This document shows, one piece after another, positions 28,878-40,009 of a stretch of DNA of 64,000 nt. The translations under genes and the position numbers were made by a program. The stretch is from assembly GCA_027493875.1 (NCBI GenBank), contig JAOSJX010000012.1, forward strand, positions 62,001 to 126,000. The letters run 5' to 3'. The notes under the pieces were generated by a model. That model did not search any database, was not told the origin of the DNA, and worked only from the letters and a program-made list of their open reading frames with translations. Each line of letters begins with the position of its first letter. Positions within the stretch are counted from its first letter, which is position 1. The DNA is from Deltaproteobacteria bacterium. Lineage in GTDB: Bacteria; Lernaellota; Lernaellaia; JACKCT01.

Positions 28878-29651
28878 ATGTTGAAAAAGACCCTGACCGT
28901 CGCGTTCGTTCTCGTCATCCTCTTCGCGTTCGGCGTTTTCGTCGCCTGCGGCGAAGTGGACCCGGCCAACGCGCCGGCCGGATCAACGATTACGTTCGTC
29001 GGCTTCGACGAAGGGGGCGTTCTGGCGCTGACCTTCGCCGGCGTCGACGAGTACGGCGTCACCACCAACTGTTACGAAGTCTTCGTGGGGTTGATGGTCG
29101 ACTACTGCACGATCGGTGAGGCGGACGGCAGCACCGACGCCGCAACTCTGACGGCCGCGGAGAATCTTTGCGAAGCGGGCCAATGGGTCGTTTGGGAAGA
29201 CAAAACGATCGGCGGCGGCAGCACCAAAACCTACGGCGACCTCGCGCGCGACGCGCTGCGGGATGTCGGCGCGTGCGGCTATTACGAACTGATCGTCGGG
29301 GCGCTCGTTTCGCGAGGGACCTCCGAGGCCGGCGGCACGACGACCACGCAATCAAACGTCGATCCGCTCAACGACGTCGAAGTCCGCTGGGTGGTCAGCC
29401 CAGGCGCCGAGCTCTACGAGTTGGCCGACGATCCGAATACGATCCTTCCGCTGGCGAATCCCTTCCTTTCGCGGACCGACGACCGCGGTCTGTGCGAGGT
29501 CAAGGTCCGAGTCCCGCAGCCCGTCATCCCGGGAACGCAGTCAGACTATCTGATTACGGCGGACATCGGCGTCGATCAGGCGCAGTATCAGATACAGATG
29601 ATCGCGGAGGACGTGAGCGCGACGGATACGACGACCGACACCACGGAATAG
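28878..29651 (+). CDS. Lipoprotein of unknown function
   Basis: This intact 257-residue protein has a signal peptide and lipobox GVFVACGE (Cys at about residue 24). GGAGG lies 7 bases before ATG 28878. The mature part looks beta-rich (STITFVGFDEGGVLALTFAG), with several Cys (NCYEVF, DYCTIG, GACGYYE), and ends with a Thr/Asp-rich tail (DTTTDTTE). The layout suggests one or two Ig-like domains. No known family is recognised. A strong terminator follows. Confidence 0.8.
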   Translation: MLKKTLTVAFVLVILFAFGVFVACGEVDPANAPAGSTITFVGFDEGGVLALTFAGVDEYGVTTNCYEVFVGLMVDYCTIGEADGSTDAATLTAAENLCEAGQWVVWEDKTIGGGSTKTYGDLARDALRDVGACGYYELIVGALVSRGTSEAGGTTTTQSNVDPLNDVEVRWVVSPGAELYELADDPNTILPLANPFLSRTDDRGLCEVKVRVPQPVIPGTQSDYLITADIGVDQAQYQIQMIAEDVSATDTTTDTTE

Positions 29652-29704
29652 GGCAAGATTCGGGTGGCCCGAACGGTCCGCCCGTCAGGCAAGGAATCCA
29701 TCGC

Positions 29705-29732
29705 GGCGCCCCGTTTCGGGGCGCCGTTTTTT
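29705..29732 (+). terminator. Rho-independent terminator
   Basis: GGCGCCCCG (29705-29713), a TTT loop and CGGGGCGCC (29717-29725) are followed by GTTTTTT. It separates the lipoprotein gene from the next operon. Confidence 0.9.
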
Positions 29733-29759
29733 ATTTGAGAGGAAAGGGCGTTACGCGTC

Positions 29760-30804
29760 ATGATCGCACGCTTGAAGGCGGCGGGGCCGGCCCTATTTGC
29801 GGTCCTGGCGGCGGTCACCCTCATCGGGGTGTCGAGCACCGGAACGCATCTGGTCCGGCTTCCCGACCGCGGAACCGGGTGGACGCGCCTGCGGTCGTCG
29901 GGCGACACGCTGGTCGCCGCCGGATTTTTTTTCGCACCGGGCGGCGGCGTTCGGCCGCGACGGCGCGCGGCGGCACGCGTGGCGCTTCGACGAGCCGATC
30001 ATGGACGCGGTGCCGGACGACACGGGACGATTTGTCCTGGCTCTACCTTACTTTGACGATGACGTTTACCTGCTCGACACGGTTGACGGAACGTCACGGA
30101 CCGTCCGCGTGCTCGCCCGCGGGCCGGAGCCGGCGGTCGTCGCGGCGGCCGCGTATTTCGACGGGTGGTACGCCGTTCTCGTGGAACGCTACCACGACGG
30201 GACCCGCCAAAAGAAATTTCCGTATATCAATCCCGATCAGATGCCGTTCCGGTACCGGATCGTCCGGTTCGATCGATTCACGAAACATCGCGCCCTGATC
30301 GAAAGGGTTTGGTTCGAGGGGACGGCGGAATGGCATGAGGAAAGTTTTCACCCGTGGGACGCCGCGTTTGACGCGCGAGGACGCACGCTCGCCGTGCTGA
30401 ACACGATGTCGGAGGAGTTGTCGGCGTACGACCGCGCGACGGGTGAGCGCCTCTATGTCCGTCCCGTGGGACCGCGTCCTGTGGCGCTCTTGGTTTGGCG
30501 AGACCGCGCGTTAGTCGCATGCCCCGAACAGAACCGCATCGACATTTTCGACCTGAGAACCGGAGTGGCGCGGACGCCGATCCACGGCGCGCCGGGCGTC
30601 GACGGATTGGCCGGCGCGGAGTATGGCGTCTTCGCCGCGTCTAAATACCGCCGGAGCGTTTTGCGGGCGATTCCATCGAATCGCGGCTGGTACGTGACCG
30701 AGGTGGAATCGCCGGAGGTTCCCGGCGGGGTGGCGGCACTTGGCGGCGTGCCCTATCTTGGCGATGCGGTGTATGGACGCGTGCGTTCCGTGGAAGGATT
30801 TTGA
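29760..30804 (+). CDS. Putative exported beta-propeller-like protein
   Basis: This protein of about 347 residues has an N-terminal hydrophobic segment (LKAAGPALFAVLAAVTLIGV) that serves as a signal peptide or anchor. The body has repeated blade-like stretches (RFVLALPYFDDDVYLLDTVD, DARGRTLAVLNTMSEELSAY, RDRALVACPEQNRIDIFDLR), consistent with a six- or seven-bladed propeller. An indel in the T8 run near 29930 shifts the frame; corrected, it reads AAGFFSHRAAAFGRDGARRH. It is the first gene of a three-gene operon. I recognise no specific family. Confidence 0.65.
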
Positions 30805-30811
30805 GGCTTCA

Positions 30812-31468
30812 ATGTTCGGATCGCTCCTGGTTGCGGCGCTATTTGTCGGCGCCCTCGTTCTCTGGACCACTTCCCGGCTCTATTGGCGGCGCGGCCGGAA
30901 GGGGCCGCTCGGCCGCGTGCTCGACGGCGAGACGCCTCGGTCCGGTTTGATCCTGTCGCTGCCGCTGGCGTTCGCGGCGTTCATGGGCCTCGGCGCGGCG
31001 TTTTTACTGGCGTTCGTCGCCGCCGTCTGTTTTTTTTACGCCGGCGGCCTGGCCGTCGGGGAAATCGGATTTGTCTTCGGCGTCCTCGATCCAACGGCGG
31101 GCAATCTTCTCGTCAGCGTGACCTTTCCCGCGCAATTGTTCCTTCTCGGCTTGTTTCTTCTGTTGCTTGTCGCCGGATCGTTTCAGCTCTTTGCCGGCCC
31201 GTTGCCGGAACGGTATTTCCGGTTTATTCGGATCGACGATCTGCGCGCGCTGGCCGCCAAATCGGCGCTGCTTCTCTCGTTGGTCGCGGCGCTTGAGGTC
31301 GTTCGCGTACTGGCGGCCGCGTCGATTTTGCCTCCGGAGCGATGGACGGCTTTCTTCGCGCGTCCGGACCAGATGCCCCTTTGGGACCCGACCGGGATGG
31401 CCCTGCTCGCGGCGGCGACGCTGCTCGGCGGAGTCGTTGTCTATTTGTGGGGACGGAAAGCGCCGTGA
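30812..31468 (+). CDS. Four-helix membrane protein, unknown
   Basis: This intact 218-residue inner-membrane protein has about five hydrophobic helices (SLLVAALFVGALVLWTTSRL near the start, then FAAFMGLGAAFLLAFVAAVC, LFLLGLFLLLLVAGSFQLFA and LLAAATLLGGVVVYLW). ATG 30812 follows the upstream stop by 7 bases, with GAGG before it. It probably acts with its two operon partners. No enzymatic motif is visible. Confidence 0.7.
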   Translation: MFGSLLVAALFVGALVLWTTSRLYWRRGRKGPLGRVLDGETPRSGLILSLPLAFAAFMGLGAAFLLAFVAAVCFFYAGGLAVGEIGFVFGVLDPTAGNLLVSVTFPAQLFLLGLFLLLLVAGSFQLFAGPLPERYFRFIRIDDLRALAAKSALLLSLVAALEVVRVLAAASILPPERWTAFFARPDQMPLWDPTGMALLAAATLLGGVVVYLWGRKAP

Positions 31469-31930
31469 ACCGCGTCCTGGCCTTCGTCATGTTCACCGCC
31501 GCGGGCGCGTCGTTCACGATGATGTTTTTTCCGGATGGAGTCGTCGATCGTCAGCACGTTTTCGTTCCGCATGCATCACGAGGCGGTCGCGCCGTTTTGC
31601 GCGATGCTGGTTTGGCCGTGCCTCGGTCTGGCGGCACTGACGGCGGGCGCGGCGCGTCTCGGCCGCGCGGAGGTCGTCGGCGCCCGCTCCGGAACGCCCG
31701 GCGCTTTCGCGGCCCTCGCGCTTCTGCTCGTCGGCTGTTCGCTGCTGACGCAAAACGATTTTTTCTACGCGCTCTACGATCCCAAGGGATTTCCCGTTCA
31801 CCCGCCGGAGGTCGTCGCGCAGCCGCACGGCGCGTACGTCCACCCGATCGCGCATCTGTTCACAACCGTTTGTTTGATGGGCGCGTCGGGCCTCGCCGCG
31901 TGGGCCCTTCGCCGAAAGAAGAGCGCGTAA
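31465..31930 (+). CDS. Small membrane protein, unknown
   Basis: GTG 31465 overlaps the upstream stop (GTGA). The 155-residue product has about four helices (VNRVLAFVMFTAAGASFTMM, FCAMLVWPCLGLAALTAGAA, AFAALALLLVGCSLLT and AHLFTTVCLMGASGLAAWAL). An extra T in the six-T run near 31525 shifts the frame; corrected, it reads MMFFRMESSIVSTFSF. A loop carries HPPEVVAQPHGAYVHPIAH, rich in His. Its stop faces the stop of the radical SAM gene with one base between them. Confidence 0.62.
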
Positions 31931-31931
31931 G

Positions 31932-33411
31932 TTACGCCATGGCCTTGACGCGTCGGTACTGTTCCATGAGCCAGAGTTCGGGCATGAGGTGGAAATTGTT
32001 CCGCCGGGCGCGCCAGCGTACGACGGCGCCGTACACGGCGGCCGCGGCCCGCATCATCGGCGCCTGAGAAAAATATTCCGGCATCGTCCGCCCGTCGAGG
32101 AAATACGTCGACACCGTCATCCGCCGCAGCCGGCGTTTCGTCTCCTCGTCCAGCCACGGCAGTTCCCCGCTGTGAAAATCCACCGCCGCCCACTCCTCCA
32201 GCGTCGCCGGCTTTTCCCAGCCCTGCGCCACCGCCTCGTCGAACAGCGGCGTGCCCGGGTACGGCGCGTACAGGTGCATCGGCGTCGCCCGCGCGTAGCG
32301 GTTCGTCCCCACCAGCTCCAGCATCAGCGCCAGCGTCTGCTTGATATTCGCCCAGCTCTCCCCCGGAAAACCGCACATGAACGTGAATTTCGTCGTGACC
32401 TTCGCCCGGCCGAGGCGCTCGTTGGCCGTGCGGATGTCGTCCACCGTGATGTCCTTGTCCAAAATCGACAGCCCGATCTCCGAGCCCGACTCCGCCCCCA
32501 CCGTCAGCACCTGGAAGCCCGCGTCGCGCAGCTCGCCTAAAAGAGCGTCGTCGTAATGCCCGGAGGCGATGTAGTCCGCCCGGCACTCGGCGCGTACCAC
32601 CACGTCCAGGCCCCGCTCCTTGAAGCCCTCGGCGATGGCCGTGACCCGCTTGCGGTTCACGAAGAAATTATCGTCCTTGACCAGGATGGCGTTGATCCCG
32701 AAGCGGCGGACGATCATCTCCACGTGCTCCACCACCGCCTCCGCGGGCTGCGCCCGCCAGCGGCGGTTGGCGAAGGCCAGATTGTAGCAGAAGCTGCACC
32801 GGCTCGGGCAGCCGCGGCTCGTGGTCACGGCCAGGTCGCGCACGCCCAGGGTCTGCGTGGTGATGTAATCCCCGATGTCGACCAGGTCGTAATCGGGGAT
32901 GAGGGTTTCGTCCAGACGCATGAACGGCCTGGGAGGGCCGTGGTGCATCTCGCCGTGCGCGTCCATGAAGGTGACGGCGCCCAGGCCCTTGGGCTCCCGC
33001 TCGTGCCGGAGGGCGTCGAGCAGGTCCACGAGGGCGGGTTCGCCTTCCCCCAGACCACGAAATCGACGAGGGGTGCGCCGCCGTTTCCAGAGGCAGCAGC
33101 GAGGGATGGACGCCGCCCCAGATGAGGGGGACGCCGGGGGCGGCCTCGCGGACCGCTTTGGCGGCGCGCAGGCCCCATTTGATCTGCGTGCCCGTCATGG
33201 CGGACAGGCCGGCGGCGACGACGTCCCCGCCGCGCAGGTGCGCGCGGATGGTGTCGATCCAATGGGGGTCGATGCGCTGGTCGATCAGGACGGGATGATA
33301 CCCCGCCTGACGCAGCGGCCGGCCGAGATACATGAGGGAAAGGGGGAGCAGGACGGAGACGTTTTTAACGTCCCAACCCGTCGCCGGATAGATCAGCAGA
33401 ACCTTCTTCAT
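31932..33411 (-). CDS. B12-binding-domain radical SAM protein
   Basis: This protein of about 492 residues has an N-terminal cobalamin-binding-like domain (MKKVLLIYPATGWDVKN; VAAGLSAMTGTQIKWG; VPLIWGGVHPSLLP) and a radical SAM core with the [4Fe-4S] motif SRGCPSRCSFCYN. Such class B enzymes methylate unactivated carbons or carry out ring rearrangements; the substrate is unknown. Two missing bases, in a C run near 33063 and a G run near 33046, break it; corrected, it reads HPLVDFVVWGEGEPALVDLL. The C-terminus (ATPMHLYAPYPGTPLFDEAV) is typical of this class. ATG 33411 is chosen because the MKKVLLIYP start matches the family. Confidence 0.85.
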
Positions 33412-33504
33412 CGCCCGTTTACCCTGGAGCCGAAATCTCCCATAAGTCAAGCGAAAACTCTTCTTCCGTACCGACGGCTACTCCGTTCAAACTTCTTGAT
33501 TCCA

Positions 33505-35816
33505 CTAAGGATTATCGCCAAGGCCTTCCGGGAAGAGATCCTGATGCGCGGCTTCGAAGGCGGCGGCGAACCGGCAGCGATCAGTCCATTCTTCGGCCTC
33601 GAGCGCGTGGCCTGGGGAGAGATCCGCCGGGCGGCGCAGCATGAAAATCCGTTCCGCTTCCGGGTAGCGCCGCCCTTCATAAAGCAGTTGTCCGTATTCA
33701 AAAAAAATTCTTGACGCGCAGATCGTACGTCGGAAGGCCGAGATCGATCGCCAACGAAAATTCCGCGGCCGCGTCATCAACGAGCCTCGCCACGGAAAGG
33801 CGCCGGCCGAGAAGATAATGCAACACGCCCGAATCCGGCATCTTTTCAATGGCCCGGTGGAGCAGAAATTCGGCGGCGGGGCGGGCGTCCGGATCGACCA
33901 TGTAGCGCCGCAGATCGGGCTCGATTTCCGGATGATCCAGCGCGTACAACGCCACCGCCGATTCACGGTTGAGCGACCAGAAAACGTCGGCGTCCAGCAC
34001 ACGCTGATAGAGGAGGCGCGCCCCGAGATGGTCGCCGCGCAGCCACGCGACGGCGGCTTGCGTCGCCAAGGCGCGGACCGCGGCCGCCAGATCGCCTCGG
34101 ACGACCTCGCCGGGGCCGATTTCCTTGCCGAGATCGCGGCCTTCCATGTCGACGATTTTTTGCGCTTCGTTCCACGCGTCGTCGTAGCGCCGCGCCGCGA
34201 AAAGTACGTCCACGAGATCGTCTCGGTACCGGCTGCCGCCGCCGGAAAGATCGACGGCGCGAGCATACTCGCGGCCGGACAAAAGATAACGGCCGCGCCG
34301 GGCCGCGCGTTCGGCGTCGTCGGTCAACCGGCCGACGCTGCGCGCGTTTTTGCTTTCGAAAAGCGACTTGCGAAAATATTTGTAGGCCGCCGTTCGCAAG
34401 AGGCGCGGCGGCACGTCGAGTTCGTCGAGTGATTTCTCCCAGGCCGCGACGAGGCCGGGCAGATCTTGTCCGAAGATGCCGTCCCAGTCCGCCGAGCCGT
34501 AAACGCGGCGCACGTGGTCCATCGAGTAGTTTTCGATCAGCCACGTGATGAACCCGCCCCAGGCGAGATAGCTGCGCGATCCGGAGAGACGCCAAAAACC
34601 GGTGGGGCCGGAGATGGCGGCGAGATCAGGAAGACGCCCCACGGCCTTCATCGCGGCGGCCCAATAGGGAATGGCGTCTTCGTCGCGCCAGATTTCGGAG
34701 GCCACCGCGAGCCCTTCGGTAATGCCGAGGACTTTGGAAAAGCCGAGTCCCGACATGCCCCATGGCCCTGAAAGCACGTGGACGATTTCATGTTTCAGAA
34801 CGGGAATCGGCGGCGATTCGTAGTTCATGTGCATTTCGTGGTTCGCGATGTCGGCGTATTGCGTTTGCCCGGCGCCCATCAGTTTTTTCTTTTCTCGTTC
34901 GCCGCGGTAGAAAAAGGCGTGCACGGGCCGCGCGTCGCTCCGCCCGAGAAAACGTGCCTGCTGGTCGAAGCGGAATTCGGCGTCGAGCAGCAGCAAGCGC
35001 CGTTCGCGCGCCGTCAAGTCCTCGGCGTGGTGAAGGACGATATTCCGCCCGATCACCTTACCGCCGAGTTCTTTTTCGATTCTTCCCCGGCGCATTTCCG
35101 TTCCGGTCTCGAAGTCCGTCAGCGCGAGCGCGGCCGAATCCGATCGCGGAAAGCGCGGCGAGCTGAAGGGGAAGGACGTTCGCGGAACGCCGGTCGCGCC
35201 GCCGCCGCCCCGTGATGAGCGAGAAGCCCGTAAGAAAAATTGCGAGAAGCACGGCCTGCGCGCGCGAGGAAAACACCGCGTCGGTGAAGTAGACGGCCCG
35301 GTCGTACACCGGGCCGGGAAAATAGCCGAGCAACACGTTGAACGAGAACGTCACCGGCTGCTTCCAGATGAGCATGATTTCGTAGGCGAAGTGCGCGATG
35401 ACGATCAGGGCGTACGCGATATGTCTTTTACGCGGCGAGCTTGCGATAACGGCGACCAGGAAGCCCCATGCCGAGGCCAGGAGAATCGTGGGAACCGGCA
35501 ACACGAGAAACCATGCGAACGACCAGGCGAGATCGCGTTCACCGCGCACCATCGCCGAGGCCAACATTACGGCGCACACGCCCGCGAGCAGCGCGAACGA
35601 CACGGCGCTCGACCGCGCGGCGGCGTGAAGCGGTTCTTCGCCGTCGTCGCGCCGGCCGACGAACGCGATGGCGAGATGGCCCGCGAGAAAAGCGAAAAGG
35701 ATGGCCTGCAGCTCGGCGGCTTCGTACCCCGGGACGCCGAACAGCGGAAGCGCCGTTTGGACCGCGGTAAAAACCGCCGCGACGACGATCGCGGCGACGA
35801 GGGGCCGCCGGTTCAC
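33505..35816 (-). CDS. Membrane-anchored gluzincin-type zinc peptidase with TPR-like tail
   Basis: This reconstructed protein of about 770 residues has three parts. The N-terminus has about six transmembrane helices (residues 1-200; VAAIVVAAVFTAVQTALPLF at the start). The middle is a soluble domain with the zinc motif VLKHEIVHVLSG and a downstream GITEGLAVASE, whose Glu fits the third ligand of HExxH gluzincins. The C-terminal 300 residues are helical and TPR-like (YDDAWNEAQKIVDMEG, GVLHYLLGRRLSVARLVDDA, YGQLLYEGRRYPEAERIF). Indels near 35110 and in a T run near 33705 are corrected to join the pieces. It begins 2 bases after the stop of the upstream membrane gene, in an operon with parA. The substrate is unknown. 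Confidence 0.75.
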
Positions 35817-35818
35817 GA

Positions 35819-36488
35819 TTAGGCGAGCAGTAGGACGCCGATGGCGGCGACCACGGCGCCGAGCTTCAGCACGAGCACCGCGTAATTCGTCTCGTCGTCG
35901 TTGATGGAGCCGACGAATTTATAAGTGTTCGGCAAATAGGCGCCGCCGTCCTTCGAGTAAGCGCCTTCCACGAACAGGTCGAAGCTCTCCTGAATTTTTA
36001 CGATCATCGCGAGCAGATCCTGGAGGCGCGTGCGGTTCAGTTCGACCATGGCGGCTGCGGTGAAGCCGGCCAGTCCGGACATCGACGCGAAGAAAAGTTT
36101 GAAGAGCAATCCGCAAAACCAGCCGTGGCAGGTGTCGTCCGCGGCGCGGATCAAAAAAGGCGCCGACGGCCGTCGCGGCGATCAGCGCGAGGCCGGTAAT
36201 GAACAGGCGGTCTTCCTTGCCTTTACGGTAGAGGACCTCGGCCTCGTGCGTTTTGAGCAGGCTTTTGAGGACCTCGAATTTGCCGACGGTGAAAAGCGGT
36301 CCGCCTCCGCCGTCCCCGCCACCGGAGCCGCCCGGACCGGCGCTCACCATCTTGGACGCCGTCGAGGGCGCCGCCGGCGCCGACTTCTTGGCCGCGCTCT
36401 TTTTTACGCGCGTTGATTTAGCCGACGTTTTCGACCCGTTCGTCGAATCGAAAATGGAATCGCGTTTTTTGTCGTCGCCTTTGGCCAT
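35819..36488 (-). CDS. Three-helix membrane protein downstream of ParA
   Basis: This protein of about 222 residues has a charged Lys/Ser/Ala-rich N-terminus and a Gly-rich linker (GGSGGGDGGGG). A soluble helix follows (KFEVLKSLLKTHEAEVLYRK), then two close transmembrane helices (LFITGLALIAATAVGAFLI; LFKLFFASMSGLAGFTAAA), a conserved-looking helix (LNRTRLQDLLAMIVKIQESF) and a C-terminal helix (VLVLKLGAVVAAIGVLLL). An extra T in the six-T run near 36150 shifts the frame. The plan recalls small SLATT-like membrane proteins, but I cannot assign it. It starts 5 bases after parA and may be its membrane partner. Confidence 0.65.
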
Positions 36489-36493
36489 GGGTC

Positions 36494-37270
36494 TTATCCT
36501 CCCGAGAGCCGCGCCAGCACCTCGTCGGTCAGCGCGGAGTAGTCCTGCGTTCCCTTGCCCCGCTCCGAGTGCTCGTACTCGAAGATCGTGGCGCGCGAGG
36601 CGGGAGCGCTGCGATGCTTGGTGTTGACGCGAATGCGCGTGTCGAACAACCGGTCGCCGAATTCGCCGCGCAACTCGTCTTCCACCGTGAACGTCACGCG
36701 TTCGCGGCGATCGTACATCGTAAGCAGAAAACCGAGAATCGACAAATCGGGGTGCAGTTTTTGGCGCACTTTGTCGACCGTCTCAACCAGCAATTTCAAA
36801 CCCAGCATCGGAAGATACTCGCAGCTCACCGGGACGATGAGATGCGTCGAGGCGACATAGGCGTTGATCGTCAGCAGACCGAGGTAGGGTCCCGTGTCGA
36901 TCAGCACGAAATCGAAATCGTCGCCGATGCCGTTGGCCAACGTGTTTTGCAGATATCGTTCGCGTCCCATGAGCGCCGCGAGGTTCAGGTCCGCCGAAGC
37001 CAGCGTCTCGGCCGCGGGTGCCAGAAAGAGGTTTTCCACCGAGGTCGGCCGCACGATCTCGCTCAGGGGGATTCGTCGAGCAGCACTTCGCAGATGCCGC
37101 GCTCGCCGCCTTCGAGCCGCCGGAAGAGGGATTGCGTCGCGTTGCACTGGGCGTCGAGGTCGACGACGAGCGTCTTCTTTCCCTGGCGCGCCAGCCCGGC
37201 GCCGAGGTTGACGGCGGTCGTCGTTTTACCCACACCGCCTTTTTTGATTGGTGATCGCGATGGTAATCAT
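36494..37270 (-). CDS. parA: ParA/Soj-family ATPase
   Basis: This is a cytoplasmic P-loop ATPase of the ParA/MinD class, about 258 residues. From ATG 37270 the corrected N-terminus reads [20 protein letters not shown] with the deviant Walker A motif. Walker A' is [14 protein letters not shown], the Walker B-like site is [13 protein letters not shown], and [19 protein letters not shown] is the usual C-terminal region. An extra A in the run near 37241 and a missing C near 37068 break it. No parB follows; instead a membrane protein and a zinc peptidase are packed 5 and 2 bases apart. This suggests an orphan ParA that positions a membrane complex rather than segregating DNA (inference). Confidence 0.9.
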
Positions 37271-37384
37271 GGTCCGCGGAAAGCCTTGAATAGGCCAGGG
37301 AAATCTAACACGCGGTTCGGCGCGCGTGCAAGAGCCCACCCACCTTGCATTTCCGCGCGCGCGGGATATCGTGGCCGCAGGGTC

Positions 37385-39919
37385 ATGCTCAAAACGCAAC
37401 TCGAAGACACGCGCCATCGTCTCCGGACCGCGCATCGCCGCGGAGCCGGCGGCTTTGAAATCGGCCGGCGGATGAGCCGTTTTGGGACGGCGTGCTCACG
37501 CGGCTTTTCGCGAATCGGAAGCGGAATCTCTGGGTCTGGCCGTCATCGGCACGGGTTCGCTCGGCCGCCGTGAAATGTCGCCGTGGTCCGACGTCGATTT
37601 CATTCTTCTGGCGCCGGACGGGGTCGCCAACGAGACGTTGGAGTCGGCGGCGGAAGCCATGCTTTATCCCCTGTGGGATGCGGGCGTGACGACGGGACAC
37701 CAGGTTCGCCGCATCGACGACGCCATCGGGCTCGCCGAAAAAGACGCTCAGGCCTTGACCGGCTTGCTCGACGCGCGATTGATCGCCGGCGACGAAGCGT
37801 TTGCGCGGACGCTCGACGAGCAAACCGACGCGCTTCTCAAAAAAATCGGCCCGTCCGTGCGAATTTATCGGCCCGAGCCGCCGGCCGTTTCGGCGGACTA
37901 TCCGCCGGCGGTGCACGTTCTCGAACCGGACATCAAGGAGTCGCCGGGTGGACTGCGCGACTTTCACGTCGCGGTGTGGAGCGCGCTCGCGCGTTTCGGC
38001 CGCGGCGGCGATCCCGCGCAGACGTTCATTGACGCCGGATTCATCTCGCGCGTCGGGTGGCTCGAATTGACGCAGGCCGTCGATTTTCTCCTGCGTCTTC
38101 GGCACGAGACGCAGTTCCGCGCGCGGAGCCGGTCGGACAAGCTGAGCGTCGCCGTCCAGCCGGAGGCGGCGATTCTGCTCGGCTATCAGGGCGCTGGCGA
38201 GGCGGAAGCGGCCAGGCGTTGCTCAAGGATTACTTCGCGGCCGCGGACCGCGTGACGGCGTTCGCCCGTCGCGTGCGCGAATCGGTGGAGGAGGCGGATT
38301 TCACCTCGCGCGACGATATCGTCCCCGGCGCCACCGTGTCGGGCGATCTGCTGCGCCTGCCGCCTCATGTTCTCCGCGGCTTCGGCCGCGAGCGCCGCGC
38401 CGTGTTCGATCTTTTCGCCCGGATCGCCGGAACGGGTCTTTATTTGTCCGAGGAGACGCGCGGGCGTTTGTCGTCGCTGGCGGCGATCATTGATGACGAA
38501 TTCCGCGAAGATCCGGACGCGGCGGATTCGTTTCTCACGCTGCTGCGCGCGGAGCGCGCCACGGACAGCCTGCGCGCGCTGCATTCGATCGGCGTGCTCG
38601 GAGCGTACCTGCCGCCGTTCGGAGCGGTGCGCGGCCTTGTTCCTTATGACGTCTTTCACACCTATCCCGCCGACGAGCATACCCTGTTGGCGCTCGAGTT
38701 TTTCGACCGGCTGCGCTCGGGGATGGGGCCCGAGGCGCTCGTTCAGGAAGCGCGTGCCGTTGCGGCGCCGGAGTTATTGCGTCTGGCGATTCTTCTTCAC
38801 GACACCGGAAAAGTCGGCGGGCCGGGGCATCAGGACCGCGCGGCGAGAATGACGCCGGTCGTCTGCCTGCGGCTTGGTTTGGCTGAACGGGACACCCAAT
38901 ACGTCGTCCGCCTTGTACGCGAACACGAGGCGTTGTCGCACGCGGCGCACACCCGCGACGTGGAAGACCCGGCCGTCAGCCGTCACCTGGCCGACAAGAT
39001 GGGCGACCCGGAGTCGCTTCGCGCGCTGTTCGTCCTGACGTATTGCGACATGCGCGCGGTGGGACCCGGCGTGTGGACGATGTGGCGCGCCGGCCTCATC
39101 GAACATCTCTACGGCCGCGCCGCGTCTTACATGGTCCGCGGATCACTGGATGAAAGCCGCCGCGAACGATTCGAGGAAATCGCCCAAACGGTCGCCGGTC
39201 TGGCGCCCCCCGAGGTGGTTACGCCCTATCTCGCGACGATGCGCGCGCATCATCCGTCGTGGTTGACGCCCAAGTTGGCCGAACGCCATTTGCGTACCCT
39301 CGACCAATACGCCGTGACGGAGAAACCGCTTGTCGGCGTTTACTGGGATGACGACGAGACGGGGACGGGCGAAGCCGTCGCGTGCGCGCCCGACGTTCCC
39401 GGCTTTCTCGCCAAAGCGGCCGGGCTGTTCGCGTCGGAGCGGCTCAACATCCTCGGTGCCCAGGCCTTTGGGACGGACGACGGGCTCGCGCTCGATACGA
39501 TCCAGTTTCTACCGCGCGATCCCCATTTCGAGCGGAGCGGCCTCGACCGCAAATTGACGGAAAAACTGCGGCGCCTTCTGGCGGGCGCGTTGGATGCCGA
39601 GAAGCTTTTGGAAGAAGGTGAGCGCCGCGCGGTGGGGACCCGCGTGAGTCCGCATATCGCCACCGAGATCCGCATCGACAACCACGCGTCGGGGCGCCAT
39701 ACGGTCGTCGAGATCTGGACCGCGGACCGCACGGGCCTTCTCTACCGGATCGCGAAATCCCTTTTCGATTTCGGCCTTTCCATCGCTCTGGCGAAAATCA
39801 ATACGATTTCGGGGCGCGCCATCGACGCATTCTATGTGGTCGATTCGGAGGGCCAGAAAGTCACCGGCAAGGCGGCGTCGGAACTTCGCGCGGCCCTTCG
39901 CGCGGCGCTGGAGCGCTGA
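37385..39919 (+). CDS. glnD: PII uridylyltransferase/uridylyl-removing enzyme
   Basis: This bifunctional nitrogen sensor of about 845 residues modifies and demodifies PII. The nucleotidyltransferase domain carries GTGSLGRREMSPWSDVDFI with the catalytic Asp pair. The HD domain (uridylyl removal) has LAILLHDTGKVGGPGH. Two ACT domains at the C-terminus (about 39390-39620 and 39700-39919; YRIAKSLFDFGLSIALAKIN) sense glutamine. Several indels lie in the first 150 bases (near 37470-37520; one frame contains DEPFWDGVLTRLF) and one near 38207. ATG 37385 is the likely start; the first 40 residues are uncertain because of these indels. Confidence 0.93.
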
Positions 39920-40009
39920 ACAATCCGTGCGTCGTCGGGGCCGTCTTCCGTGCGGGCGGTTTCTTTGATAGCGTCGAACGCGAATCAACGCCCCGCGGAG
40001 TGATTCTTC

